A stretch of DNA of 44,339 nucleotides, from positions 1 to 44,339 of the IMG/VR virus record IMGVR_UViG_3300005841_000011. One strand, given 5' to 3'. A program made the position numbers and the translations under genes. Position 1 is the stretch's first letter. Each line of letters opens with the position of its first letter. The notes below the pieces were generated by a model that saw only the letters and a program-made list of their open reading frames with translations, did not search any database and had not been told where the DNA came from. This document shows positions 1 to 6,264 of this stretch, piece by piece. Source of the stretch: a virus.

Positions 1-100
1 CGTTTCTCTTGTCGTGGTTGGCCACACGTCCTCCGACGGCGCGAAGAGTCATTCGTAATCGCTGCTCTCGCTCTGGTCGTGCTGCTTGACCTTCACGCGA
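1..100. repeat. Terminal direct repeat (circular join), left copy
   Basis: These 100 bases are identical to 44240-44339. The helicase start codon at 44289-44291 corresponds to 50-52 here, where it overlaps the stop of the 49-456 gene in the ATGA manner seen throughout the genome. The repeat is therefore best read as the assembly overlap of a circular or circularly permuted molecule. A true 100-bp physical terminal repeat cannot be excluded from sequence alone. Confidence 0.9.
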
Positions 101-456
101 TCGACGGCCTCGAGGTTGATCTCGATGCCGAGCCCGCGGTTCACGTACGTGGTCCGCTTCTTCGCCTTCATCTTCTGGATGAGGACGTCCTTGCGCTCCT
201 TCACGTAGTTGGTCGCGCTCTTCGCCTTCTCCTCGGCGAGCGTGACCTTGCCGGCGAGATCGTCGAGCTCGGGGTCGAGCTTCTCGACCATGCCTTTGCC
301 GGGCAAGTACTGCTGCACGGGCGCCGTCGCGGCCGTGCGGTCCTTCAGCACTTCACCCGTCTTCTTGTCGACGACCTTGTCCGCGGCGTCGAGCACGCGC
401 GACGAACCGCGTATCTTCAGCTTCGCGCGGTCGATCTTCTGCTCGGGCTTCTTCAT
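49..456 (-). CDS. Conserved-type small phage protein upstream of helicase
   Basis: A 135-residue, strongly charged protein with Lys/Glu-rich helical stretches (about residues 55-115) and an acidic C-terminus (SESSDYE). I do not recognise the family. The composition and the Lys-rich YVKERKDVLIQKMKAKKRT segment suggest a helical protein that binds nucleic acid or another protein. The ATG at 454-456 follows an AAGGA Shine-Dalgarno seven bases upstream; a longer upstream extension in this frame has no such support. The ATG overlaps the stop of the DUF2158-like gene. Across the circular join its stop (49-51) overlaps the helicase ATG, so it is probably co-translated with the replicative helicase and may assist replication (inference). 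Confidence 0.75.
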   Translation of the reverse strand: MKKPEQKIDRAKLKIRGSSRVLDAADKVVDKKTGEVLKDRTAATAPVQQYLPGKGMVEKLDPELDDLAGKVTLAEEKAKSATNYVKERKDVLIQKMKAKKRTTYVNRGLGIEINLEAVDRVKVKQHDQSESSDYE

Positions 457-641
457 GATTCGTCCTTCATGAGAACGAGCGCAGCCGGTGAAACCTTGGT
501 GCGTTGCAACGTCCATTTTTGCGAACCGAACTTATCAACCTGACGATCGAACCAGATCACGACGACCTGCCCGCCTTCATGCTGTTCGACGGTCAGGACC
601 GGCGACAGGCCATGAAGACGAACGGCGCTCCCCGGCGTCAC
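453..641 (-). CDS. DUF2158/YodC-like small protein
   Basis: A 62-residue protein starting GTG (639-641), which overlaps the stop of the upstream Acb2-like gene (GTGA). The order of features resembles DUF2158 (YodC) proteins: an N-terminal PGSAVRLHG, then SPVLTVEQHEGGQVVVIWFD. That family shows a G-x-x-V-x-L strand, a MTV-like strand and a V-x-x-W-F motif. The KSGG signature is replaced by HGLS here, so assignment is tentative. Function of the family is unknown. Its stop overlaps the ATG of the 135-residue gene. A longer frame to 974 exists but is the shadow of neighbouring genes. Confidence 0.6.
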   Translation of the reverse strand: MTPGSAVRLHGLSPVLTVEQHEGGQVVVIWFDRQVDKFGSQKWTLQRTKVSPAALVLMKDES

Positions 642-841
642 GGCGTCACGTCCCGCGCGAGCTTCGCGCGAACGGCCGCGTCCTTCGCCTCGAGCAGCTT
701 GCGAAGAGCGACGGTGCGCTCGGGATTGCGCGGCAACGTCGCGATGATGAGCGATGCGAGATCCGCGAACGGCCTCGACACATCCTGAAGATGCGGCGGC
801 AGATGCGAGTACGTGAAGAACTGCTCGATGTGCTCTGTCAT
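638..841 (-). CDS. Acb2/Tad1-like cyclic-nucleotide sponge (putative)
   Basis: A 67-residue protein. It opens with a short segment containing FFTYSHLPPHLQ, then a helix (VSRPFADLASLI), a turn with LPRNPERT, and a second helix, ALRKLLEAKDAAVRAKL. This pattern (FTY near the N-terminus, a P-x-x-x-E-R-x-x-A-L-x-x-L-x-x-A-x-x-A second helix) is what I know from the Acb2/Tad1 hairpin family. Members of that family form oligomers that sequester cyclic di- and trinucleotides (anti-CBASS) or, in Tad1, gcADPR (anti-Thoeris). Which ligand this one binds cannot be read from sequence. The ATG at 839-841 overlaps the stop of the RusA-like gene and follows GGAAAGGG. It lies in the early/replication operon, so it would be made early in infection, as expected for an anti-defence factor. 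Confidence 0.65.
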   Translation of the reverse strand: MTEHIEQFFTYSHLPPHLQDVSRPFADLASLIIATLPRNPERTVALRKLLEAKDAAVRAKLARDVTP

Positions 842-1605
842 GGGGTCCCTTTCCAGGTGAGCTCGATCCGGACGCCGCGGACGCCGCGGCGGTGCGGCGA
901 CTCGCGTTCGTACGTGATCGGAATCGTTCCGGCGCGCGACGGACTGTCTGCGAGCTCGGCGTCGTTGAAACCAAGCGCCTCGGCGATGCCGTCGACGACG
1001 TACTTCAGCGCGCCGCGCACGTTGTCGTGTCGGTCGATCTTGCCGGTGGAGATGCGCGTGAGCTTGATCGAAGACGGCCGGCCGAACGACGCGACGCCGG
1101 CATCCGCGATCGCCATCATCGCGCGGCCGCTGCACGTCTCCTTGTAGTCCGCATCGATCGCCATGTTTCGCCACCGCGTGTTGCGTTGCGGCGCCTGGAA
1201 GTCGTTCGGCGACTTCGTGCGGAGCTGCGAGAGGTAGATGGTGAGCTTCGTCGGCGCGCAATAGCTCGCGTCGTACGCGCACCGGCCGTTGCAGATGTGC
1301 GGCTCGAGCAGCGCCCACCCAAACGTGCGCACGAGTTTCTGCTTCTCGGTCTCGCGCTCGAGGATGATCGCGCCGTTCGGCGGACACAGGTGCGCGGGGA
1401 TCTCGACCGGGCGCCTCTTCATCGGACGGCCGCGTTTGCACTGCCCGCATCGCGAGCACGCGCCGCCGTGCTTCTTCCCGGCATGGCCGCGGAGCTCGCA
1501 GCCGCACCTGCACATCTCCTCGCGCGGGTTCGCCTTGCGCTTCTTCGGCTTGAGCGGGAGGCCTCCGAAGACCTCGTCGAGGTCGAGCTGCTGCGCCGCG
1601 CTCAC
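838..1605 (-). CDS. RusA-like Holliday-junction endonuclease with Cys-rich N-terminus
   Basis: 255 residues from a GTG (1603-1605) overlapping the preceding stop. The C-terminal third contains KIDRHDNVRGALKYVVDGI, followed by ALGFNDAEL (about residues 189-218). This matches the RusA layout D-x-x-D-N-x6-K-x-x-x-D plus a later D, the carboxylates that bind catalytic metal in RusA-type resolvases, which cut four-way junctions and branched replication intermediates. Residues 30-60 hold a run of Cys and His (CRCGC...H...CSRCGQC), probably a zinc-binding extension not present in the classic about 120-residue RusA. Three more Cys lie near 105-116. It lies in the operon with the helicase, consistent with debranching DNA before packaging. 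RusA assignment rests on the motif only. Confidence 0.6.
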   Translation of the reverse strand: MSAAQQLDLDEVFGGLPLKPKKRKANPREEMCRCGCELRGHAGKKHGGACSRCGQCKRGRPMKRRPVEIPAHLCPPNGAIILERETEKQKLVRTFGWALLEPHICNGRCAYDASYCAPTKLTIYLSQLRTKSPNDFQAPQRNTRWRNMAIDADYKETCSGRAMMAIADAGVASFGRPSSIKLTRISTGKIDRHDNVRGALKYVVDGIAEALGFNDAELADSPSRAGTIPITYERESPHRRGVRGVRIELTWKGTP

Positions 1606-1706
1606 GAACGCCTCTTGATGATCAGCGCGACCACGATCGCGGTGATCGAAAACATGAACACGGCGAACTCGGCCGCGTCGACCCACGTGTCGGGCGTGTG
1701 CGTCAT
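1602..1706 (-). CDS. 34-residue single-span membrane peptide
   Basis: Starts ATG at 1704-1706, overlapping the upstream stop (ATGA), and ends overlapping the RusA-like GTG. About residues 14-30 (FAVFMFSITAIVVALII) form one hydrophobic span, followed by a KRR positive tail that would stay in the cytoplasm. Too short for family assignment. Support comes from the two coupled overlaps and its amino-acid composition. Confidence 0.55.
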   Translation of the reverse strand: MTHTPDTWVDAAEFAVFMFSITAIVVALIIKRRS

Positions 1707-1900
1707 CGCTTCGCGCCGATCAGCACGCCGCCATGCAAGCGCGCGACGCGGTTCGCCGCGCGCTGGCGATCGCACGCATTCATGTCGACGCAGCGCGGGA
1801 GCAGCGAAGACGTGACGACGACGTCCTGTGCGCCGCAGGTCGCGCATGTGCCCTTGCGCGCGCTCGACACGATCTCGTCGGTCTTCGGCTGCTCGAACAT
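1703..1900 (-). CDS. Small CxxC protein, function unknown
   Basis: 65 residues. The pair CATCG at residues 19-22 and later Cys at about 37 and 43 (PRCVDMNACDRQR) suggest a small zinc ribbon. ATG at 1898-1900 shares one base with the previous stop (TGATG). The stop overlaps the start of the 34-residue membrane peptide. No family recognised. Confidence 0.6.
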   Translation of the reverse strand: MFEQPKTDEIVSSARKGTCATCGAQDVVVTSSLLPRCVDMNACDRQRAANRVARLHGGVLIGAKR

Positions 1901-2109
1901 CAGCCTGGCCCTTTCACGCGATCGCGCTTACGGAAGCGCTTCGGGTCCGTGCACGTCGCGAAGTGGCTCTGCCCGCGCTTCTCACCCTCAGCGTCGACCG
2001 GCATGCGCTTGTTCTTCGAAGTGAGGACGAAGACGATCGGATGACCGCACGCACGACACAACACGCGTGGGGCCTGGGCGGGCACGTCAAAGACGAGCGG
2101 CGCGTTCAT
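1900..2109 (-). CDS. Small zinc-ribbon-like phage protein
   Basis: 69 residues. CRACGHPIVFVLTSKNKRMPVDAEG is followed by SHFATCTDPKRFRKRD. The CxxCG...KRMPVD...SHFATC arrangement is a common type of uncharacterised phage protein: a C-x-x-C knuckle, a short beta strand and a later H-x4-C that could complete a metal site. ATG at 2107-2109 overlaps the upstream 28-residue ORF's stop. Function unknown. Confidence 0.65.
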   Translation of the reverse strand: MNAPLVFDVPAQAPRVLCRACGHPIVFVLTSKNKRMPVDAEGEKRGQSHFATCTDPKRFRKRDRVKGPG

Positions 2110-2192
2110 CGAGGACCTCCGAGCAGCGCGAGCGACACGAGCAGCGTCGTCGAGAGCGCGAAGAAGATGAGAGCGTTGCGCGCGATGATCAC
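2106..2192 (-). CDS. 28-residue membrane peptide
   Basis: GTG at 2190-2192 overlaps the previous stop (GTGA) and its TGA overlaps the next ATG. The product from MIIARN onward is almost wholly hydrophobic (ALIFFALSTTLLVSLALLGG), one transmembrane helix. It is the second tiny single-span ORF in this operon. Because it is so short, I rely on position and composition. Confidence 0.45.
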   Translation of the reverse strand: MIIARNALIFFALSTTLLVSLALLGGPR

Positions 2193-2827
2193 GTGCCGAC
2201 CTTTCGGAGATGCGTGTGCATGCCCGTGTCGGAGCCGTCGGCGTTGATCCATTCGAACTCGCCGTCGGCCCCGACCGGGTAGTGCGCGCCGCACTTCACG
2301 CAGTACGTGGCGCTGTAGAACGACGGATCACGCGCGTACGTCTCTGCGAGCTCGCGTCCCATCGTCGTGATCGATCCGCACTTCGTGTGTCGATACGAGT
2401 GCCGCACCGGACGCACGAAGCCCTTCGCGCGCTCCGCCGCGGTGAGCACGATGTAGTCGTCGTGCATGCCCGTCGGCTGCGCGGCTTGCTTCTCGCGAAG
2501 CTCGTCGATCGGTGTGCCGTGTAGCGTCGTCTGCTGGGAACGATCGACGGGGGGCGGAGACGGTGCGGGCGGTGGGGTCTGCACGTCGACGGTGAACGAG
2601 ACCTTCGCGCCGCACGTGGGCATCACGATCCCCGGCAACGGATCACGACCGAGCCCGTCGGCCTGATGCTGACACGGGTAGCCAGGCATCACGAACCCGA
2701 GCGATCGCAGAACTCCGCCACACATGAGCACGCCGTGGTCGTGCACCATGTCTTCGTTGAAGCTCGCGCCGTACGTGAGCGTCTGCTCGTGCCCGTTCGC
2801 GCAACGCATCTTGAGCTGCAATGTCAT
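2189..2827 (-). CDS. Zinc-ribbon-type protein of unknown function, 212 residues
   Basis: ATG at 2825-2827 overlaps the upstream stop. The N-terminal part has Cys and His pairs (MRCANGHEQ near residue 7, CGGVLRS near 36, YPCQHQ near 50). A Pro-rich linker follows (PPPAPSPPPV). The C-terminal domain holds HTKCGS...YCVKCGAHYPVGADGEFEW, a CxxC zinc ribbon ending in a beta hairpin. That C-terminal segment looks like a recurrent phage domain, but I cannot name it. The ORF can be extended to 2971 but the extension is the antisense-like shadow of the neighbour. Confidence 0.7.
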   Translation of the reverse strand: MTLQLKMRCANGHEQTLTYGASFNEDMVHDHGVLMCGGVLRSLGFVMPGYPCQHQADGLGRDPLPGIVMPTCGAKVSFTVDVQTPPPAPSPPPVDRSQQTTLHGTPIDELREKQAAQPTGMHDDYIVLTAAERAKGFVRPVRHSYRHTKCGSITTMGRELAETYARDPSFYSATYCVKCGAHYPVGADGEFEWINADGSDTGMHTHLRKVGT

Positions 2828-3285
2828 GGGGCCTCCGGAACGGCGATCGCGAGCTCCGAGCGCACGATCGCGAAGTACTCGTCGGTCACGCGCACCGACG
2901 CGCAAAGGCCGCCCGTGCCGTACGGCGAGAGCGGATGATCCGGGCAGCGCTTGATCGACGCGACGAGCCACTTCGCAGCGACGCGCACCTGGCCGAGGAG
3001 ATCGTCCGGCGTCTCCGCGCGCGGCGTCTGCCCGAAGCCTTTCGAGCGGCCGTGATCATTCAGGCCGCGCGGATGCGTCGAGTAGCCCGACTCGCGAGCG
3101 CCGATGACGTCGAGTTCGGCGGCGATGATGCGCGGATCGATGAACGGCTCGCGCTCGGCGACCTCGAGGGCGACGGTGACGATCGCATCGATGGCGTCGT
3201 GCGGGCGACGGATGCCGCGACCTTCGGAGTCGGGCACGCGCGGCAAGAGCGCAAACCAAGCGAGAAGCGCGGCGCGACCAATCAT
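2824..3285 (-). CDS. Secreted lysozyme-like (SLT/goose-type) protein
   Basis: 153 residues. Residues 1-20 form a hydrophobic leader after one Arg (MIGRAALLAWFALLP). The core shows an ARESGY motif (Glu 65) followed by a glycine-rich loop (LNDHGRSKGFGQ). That combination of catalytic Glu in E-S-G and a downstream G-x-x-Q is typical of the lysozyme-like fold in soluble lytic transglycosylases and goose-type lysozymes, which cleave the glycan strands of peptidoglycan. Two Cys (about 114 and 128) could pair in the periplasm. Start ATG 3283-3285 overlaps the previous stop. Being in the early/replication operon rather than beside the lysis genes suggests a role in host-envelope remodelling or simply a displaced lysin; this is open. 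Confidence 0.55.
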   Translation of the reverse strand: MIGRAALLAWFALLPRVPDSEGRGIRRPHDAIDAIVTVALEVAEREPFIDPRIIAAELDVIGARESGYSTHPRGLNDHGRSKGFGQTPRAETPDDLLGQVRVAAKWLVASIKRCPDHPLSPYGTGGLCASVRVTDEYFAIVRSELAIAVPEAP

Positions 3286-3347
3286 CGCCCGAGCCCTTTC
3301 AAGATGCCGCCAACGATCGCGGCGACGAACGGACAATCACGCTTCAC
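3282..3347 (-). CDS. Possible independent 21-residue ORF
   Basis: A GTG at 3345-3347 has a textbook AAGGAG Shine-Dalgarno six bases upstream and is in frame with the end of the long ORF. The peptide MKRDCPFVAAIVGGILKGLGR has a short hydrophobic middle and basic ends. Its stop overlaps the ATG of the lysozyme-like gene. It could be the true gene here or only an internal start. Confidence 0.35.
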   Translation of the reverse strand: MKRDCPFVAAIVGGILKGLGR

Positions 3348-3995
3348 GACACGCTCCTTTCGAGCGGGCATGCTCGTTGCCCCCCCCCGTTTCGTTTTCG
3401 ACCCCTCGCGGGGTGCCCGCATCACGACACGACGCTTGCGCGTCCGAGGTCCGGGACTCCGAACCTTGCCCGCCGGCAAACATGGAAACGGCGCGCCCGC
3501 TTGCGTGTCCGCGCCCAGTCTGACGCGGTCGTTCTTTGCGCGCTTGCACACGCGCGTGCACGCGCTAACGGATGCGCGGGTTGGATTCCCGCAGTCGACA
3601 TCTGCTGACATCCCATCGCCGCCCGCCGATGCTCCGAAGAGCGGGCCCCCGAAAGGGGAGAAGCCGTCTGCCTGCGACTCCGAAGTCTTCTCGGCCACAG
3701 GTGTGGCCACGTCGATTGAGGCCTGATCGCTCGAAGCGACCGCGCGACTTTCCTCGCGCCTGGCGCCATGCGGCACCTCCAGCTCTGCGACGAAGTACCG
3801 CCCCAGCGGCTCCTCGAGCGCGTGCACGTCGACGAGCTGCTCGACCATGCTGATGTCGCCGCTGACGTGCGCGATGCTCACGGCGCCGACGGCCTCGAGA
3901 TCCTCGAGCGCCTGCTTGAACGCATACGGAAGCATCGTCGGCGGACGACGCACCGAGACGAGACGCGTGTGCGCGATGTTCGTCGCGGCGTTCAC
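3282..3995 (-). CDS. Hypothetical protein; coding signal fades in its second half
   Basis: 237 residues if read whole from GTG 3993-3995, which overlaps the previous stop. The first 85-90 codons show the G/C-rich third positions of neighbouring genes and make a plausible small domain (LPYAFKQALEDLEAV...YFVAELEVPHG). From about 3740 down to 3350 third-base choice becomes mixed, and the product turns Arg/Pro/Cys-rich. A nine-C run at 3380-3388 sits in this part and is a likely place for a sequencing indel. I think the true gene may be shorter, with an untranslated or decayed stretch before the tiny ORF at 3282-3347. No function recognised. Confidence 0.5.
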   Translation of the reverse strand: MNAATNIAHTRLVSVRRPPTMLPYAFKQALEDLEAVGAVSIAHVSGDISMVEQLVDVHALEEPLGRYFVAELEVPHGARREESRAVASSDQASIDVATPVAEKTSESQADGFSPFGGPLFGASAGGDGMSADVDCGNPTRASVSACTRVCKRAKNDRVRLGADTQAGAPFPCLPAGKVRSPGPRTRKRRVVMRAPREGSKTKRGGATSMPARKERVVKRDCPFVAAIVGGILKGLGR

Positions 3996-4210
3996 GTGCG
4001 ACGCCCTCCGTCGTTGAGCACCGCCGCGATCTCCGCCGGCGTCGGGTAGTAGGCTCGCGAGCTCGGCTTGTGACCCCATCGGCGCTCGACGTCATCGCGC
4101 ATCCGAAGATGGCGCTCGCAGAGCGGCACGTCAGGATCGCTCGCGGGCGACGCAGGCGCGTTGCAGCGCGGGACGTCGACAGAGACGCGAGCGCCGCAGA
4201 GCGCGGTCAC
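3992..4210 (-). CDS. Small Cys/His protein, 72 residues
   Basis: GTG at 4208-4210 with GGAGG four bases upstream, a good ribosome site that fixes the start. Cys at residues 5, 16 and 31 with a nearby His (LCERHLRM) could bind zinc. The second half is helical (PTPAEIAAVLND). It is the first gene after the repressor-like gene on this strand. No family recognised. Confidence 0.6.
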   Translation of the reverse strand: MTALCGARVSVDVPRCNAPASPASDPDVPLCERHLRMRDDVERRWGHKPSSRAYYPTPAEIAAVLNDGGRRT

Positions 4211-4375
4211 GACGCCTCCGAAGAATTTAGAATCCGATCACTCCGTTCAGATCCGCTCGCGCGTGCAGGTGCGATTGACAACCCGATCGCCACGCGCAAC
4301 GCACGTGCAGTACTGCAGGCCGAGGGCCTGTTCAGCGGCGACGTGGCCGCGCAGCGTGCACGGTAGAGACGCATG
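4211..4375. other. 165-bp leader region between repressor-like gene and early minus-strand genes
   Basis: No gene called. On the minus strand the frame of the HTH gene stays open after its TAG (4376-4378) for 42 codons and encodes a Cys/His-bearing stretch (CTLRGHVAAEQ ... YCTCVARGD) without any start codon. A 55-codon ORF in another frame begins ATG near 4371 but looks unconvincing. The region could hold a leader or promoter for the early operon; I see no clear -35/-10 pair. Confidence 0.4.
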
Positions 4376-4657
4376 CTACGCGGCTCTCTTGACGGCCTTG
4401 GCGAATCGAGTTCGAAACAACTTCGTCGGCGGCTTCGCCCAGGCATCGAGCGCGATGCCGCAGATGACGTGCAGCTTGATCGCGAACGGCAGGCTCGGGC
4501 GCTGGTGCCCACGGAGCCACTTGCTGATCAGGCCGTCCTGAACGCCGACGAGCTTCGCGAGCGCGTACTGGCTTGTTCCCGTGCGCTGCAGCCAGCCAAA
4601 GAGGCGCTCGCACCCAAGGGAGACGTTGTCGCCGAGCACGTCGCTTCGCAAGCTCAC
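4376..4657 (-). CDS. Helix-turn-helix repressor/Cro-type protein
   Basis: 93 residues. TSQYALAKLVGVQDGLISKW at about residues 28-47 is a clear XRE/Cro-type helix-turn-helix, followed by a recognition extension (LRGHQRPSLPFAIKLHVI). No C-terminal oligomerisation or peptidase domain, so it is Cro-sized. GTG at 4655-4657 lacks a Shine-Dalgarno and lies only about nine bases from a candidate -10 box (4666-4671), so its mRNA could be nearly leaderless, as with lambda cI from PRM. An alternative GTG lies at 4637-4639. It is divergent from the HTH gene at 4742; together they probably form the lysis-lysogeny switch (inference). Confidence 0.75.
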   Translation of the reverse strand: MSLRSDVLGDNVSLGCERLFGWLQRTGTSQYALAKLVGVQDGLISKWLRGHQRPSLPFAIKLHVICGIALDAWAKPPTKLFRTRFAKAVKRAA

Positions 4658-4665
4658 GAAGACCA

Positions 4666-4695
4666 GAGTTACCTTACACGAGGAAAGGTCGTCAA
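4666..4695 (-). promoter_or_regulatory. Candidate switch promoter with internal operator
   Basis: On the minus strand TTGACG (4695-4690) and TAACTC (4671-4666) are separated by 18 bp. That spacer is filled by an inverted repeat, ACCTT-9-AAGGT (4671-4689). A palindrome between -35 and -10, upstream of a repressor-like gene, is a plausible operator. The -10 match is weak. Confidence 0.35.
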
Positions 4696-4741
4696 CTGGA
4701 AGGCTTACGGCCGCAGAAAACAGCCTCTACCATCACAACCG

Positions 4742-5404
4742 GTGGGAGCTCCGAAGGCGAAAACGCCCCTGGGCCCGCTCTCCGACTTCGGGAAGCGGAT
4801 ACAGGAGGCATGTGAGGATCTGGGGATGACGACGTGGAGGCTCGCTCAGATCCTCCACATCTCTGACGCCTACATGGCGCGCGTTCTTCGCAAGAAACCG
4901 ATCCGCGGCGACACGCGCAGCTTCTCGATGGGGCCGGAGTGGACGTACGGTTTGCCGCACGTGCTCGGCGTGCGTTGGCAATGGCTCTTCTTCGGAGAGG
5001 AACCGAAGTGGCCGCCGGACGGAGCGCCGACGGCGCAGAGCGCGGGCATCAAGATCGCCGAGCTCGAAGAGTCGCGCGAATACCCGACGCTCATGGTCAA
5101 CGAAGCCGTCGTGCGCGAAGCCGCTCAGCGACTCGCGGACTCCGGCTTCACGTCGGATCATTGCTGGGAATGGGCGGCGGCGATCGGCGCAGAACGTCGG
5201 GTCATCGAGAGCGCAAAGAACGCTGCCACCGTTCGCAAGAAGATCGAAGAGGAGCGCGCTCGCGATGCGAAGCGCGGACAATCGCAGATCCGGCGCGACG
5301 CTGAAAAGCGACGTAAGCAGCTCGAAGAGACCAAGGAGCCCACGCCAGCGCCGCCGCCGGCGTCTGCGAAGCCTCGTCGCCTCGCACGCGTGAAGACGCG
5401 TTAG
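4742..5404 (+). CDS. HTH transcriptional regulator (CI-like, candidate)
   Basis: 220 residues from GTG 4742. After a basic leader, FGKRIQEACEDLGMTTWRLA then QILHISDAYMARVLRKK (about residues 14-52) form a helix-turn-helix. A middle part (EWTYGLPHVLGVRWQWLFFG) resembles the segment that follows the HTH in XRE-type proteins. The last 60 residues are a charged coiled coil (KKIEEERARDAKRG...KRRKQLEET) ending in a Pro/Ala-Arg tail. No LexA/CI peptidase Ser-Lys pair was recognised. The start is uncertain: the GTG lacks a strong ribosome site, and the upstream frame is open far into the divergent gene. It ends four bases inside the convergent lipoprotein gene. Confidence 0.7.
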   Translation: MGAPKAKTPLGPLSDFGKRIQEACEDLGMTTWRLAQILHISDAYMARVLRKKPIRGDTRSFSMGPEWTYGLPHVLGVRWQWLFFGEEPKWPPDGAPTAQSAGIKIAELEESREYPTLMVNEAVVREAAQRLADSGFTSDHCWEWAAAIGAERRVIESAKNAATVRKKIEEERARDAKRGQSQIRRDAEKRRKQLEETKEPTPAPPPASAKPRRLARVKTR

Positions 5405-5850
5405 AGCGCGTCGAGCGCTTCGGCGATGCGCAGCTTCGTCTCTTCCGGTACGTCGCCGTTGAACGAGACCAGCATCTTCGCCTTGATGTTGTAGTGGTAG
5501 ACGGGCGCAACGCCAGCATCGCCCGCGAGCGACTCCGCGATCCATTGCTCGAACGAGCCCTTGCCATCGGCAAAGCAAACGACGTTGCCGCTCGCCTCGG
5601 TCCGTTCACGCCCAGGAATCGTAAAGACGTCGACGCGATCGCCGCCGGGACCCCCGACGCACATAGGCGCGATTCCACCCTCAACTAGCTCTGCGCAGAA
5701 GGTCGACGCGGCGAGCCTTGAAAGCTTGTGCGGATGCCACGCCGGCGCCGCGCTCGAGACCGCAGGCGCTACCGAGGCGGACGCAACGGGCGATGGGGCG
5801 CTTTCGCGCGAGCAGGCGACGAGGGCGACGGTGACGAGGATTCGTTTCAT
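5401..5850 (-). CDS. Lipoprotein, probable lysogenic-conversion gene
   Basis: 149 residues from ATG 5848-5850. The N-terminus MKRILVTVALVAC is a short lipoprotein signal with lipobox LVAC and Cys 13 as the lipidation site. A Ser/Ala/Pro linker (SAPSPVASASVAPAVSSAAP) then leads to a compact domain with two more Cys. This architecture places it on the outer face of a membrane. It is the only minus-strand gene between the regulator and the plus-strand early operon, has its own upstream region and is independent of both operons. That position is typical of genes expressed from a prophage. Superinfection exclusion or host-surface alteration are possible roles (inference). No known family recognised. 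Confidence 0.75.
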   Translation of the reverse strand: MKRILVTVALVACSRESAPSPVASASVAPAVSSAAPAWHPHKLSRLAASTFCAELVEGGIAPMCVGGPGGDRVDVFTIPGRERTEASGNVVCFADGKGSFEQWIAESLAGDAGVAPVYHYNIKAKMLVSFNGDVPEETKLRIAEALDAL

Positions 5851-5893
5851 TCGTCGAGAATCCAGCTGGTTAGCCACGGCCGCAACTTTCCAA

Positions 5894-5949
5894 TAGACAA
5901 CCCTTACAATTGACAGGTACAGATCCGTACGTACCTAAGAAGTGAGGTG
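5894..5949 (+). promoter_or_regulatory. Early promoter region with palindromic operator
   Basis: TTGACA at 5910-5915 is a perfect -35 box; the best -10 at 16 bp is only TACCTA (5932-5937). A perfect inverted repeat AGGTAC-10-GTACCT (5915-5936) overlaps the -35 and fills the spacer, as repressor operators do. A second -35-like TAGACA lies at 5894-5899, and a TACAAT at 5905-5910. A GAGGTG ribosome site (5944-5949) precedes the ATG at 5956. Confidence 0.45.
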
Positions 5950-5955
5950 ACGGCG

Positions 5956-6264
5956 ATGGCAGACAAGTACGGAACGGGGCCGCTCGTGGCCCTCAACCGC
6001 GTGCGGCAGTTTCTCGAGACGCCGGAGGTCGCGACGCCGTGGGAGGTGTCGCGCATCGCGCAACAGCTCCTCGACACGCTCACGGCGCACAGCTTGAACG
6101 AGGGCGTCATTCGCGAGCAGCAGCTCGAGCTCACGCGTCTCGAGGCGCGCGTGTCGATCCTCGCGAAGATGGTCGCCGAGACGCCGGTCGACCAGGTCGT
6201 CGCGAACGTGAAGCGCGCGGCCGACGAAGGTTTGCAGGCGCCTCGAAACGGAGCGCCGCGATGA
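5956..6264 (+). CDS. First gene of plus-strand early operon; helical protein
   Basis: 102 residues. Start ATG 5956 is chosen over GTG 5947 because GAGGTG lies six bases upstream. The middle is strongly helical with heptad-like spacing (QQLELTRLEARVSILAKMVAE), suggesting a coiled-coil dimer. No family recognised. Its position directly after the candidate operator makes it the first product of the repressed operon. Its stop overlaps the ATG of the next ORF. Confidence 0.7.
   Translation: MADKYGTGPLVALNRVRQFLETPEVATPWEVSRIAQQLLDTLTAHSLNEGVIREQQLELTRLEARVSILAKMVAETPVDQVVANVKRAADEGLQAPRNGAPR

Noticed and set aside
3528-3600. A possible complete tRNA gene around the T-arm-like hairpin
   Set aside because: D-loop lacks GG, the anticodon stem does not pair and the acceptor has two mismatches; only the T-arm and part of the acceptor fit.
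4251-4375. Cys/His-bearing stretch in frame after the TAG of the HTH gene
   Set aside because: No start codon; would need stop read-through. 42 open codons are not remarkable at this base composition.
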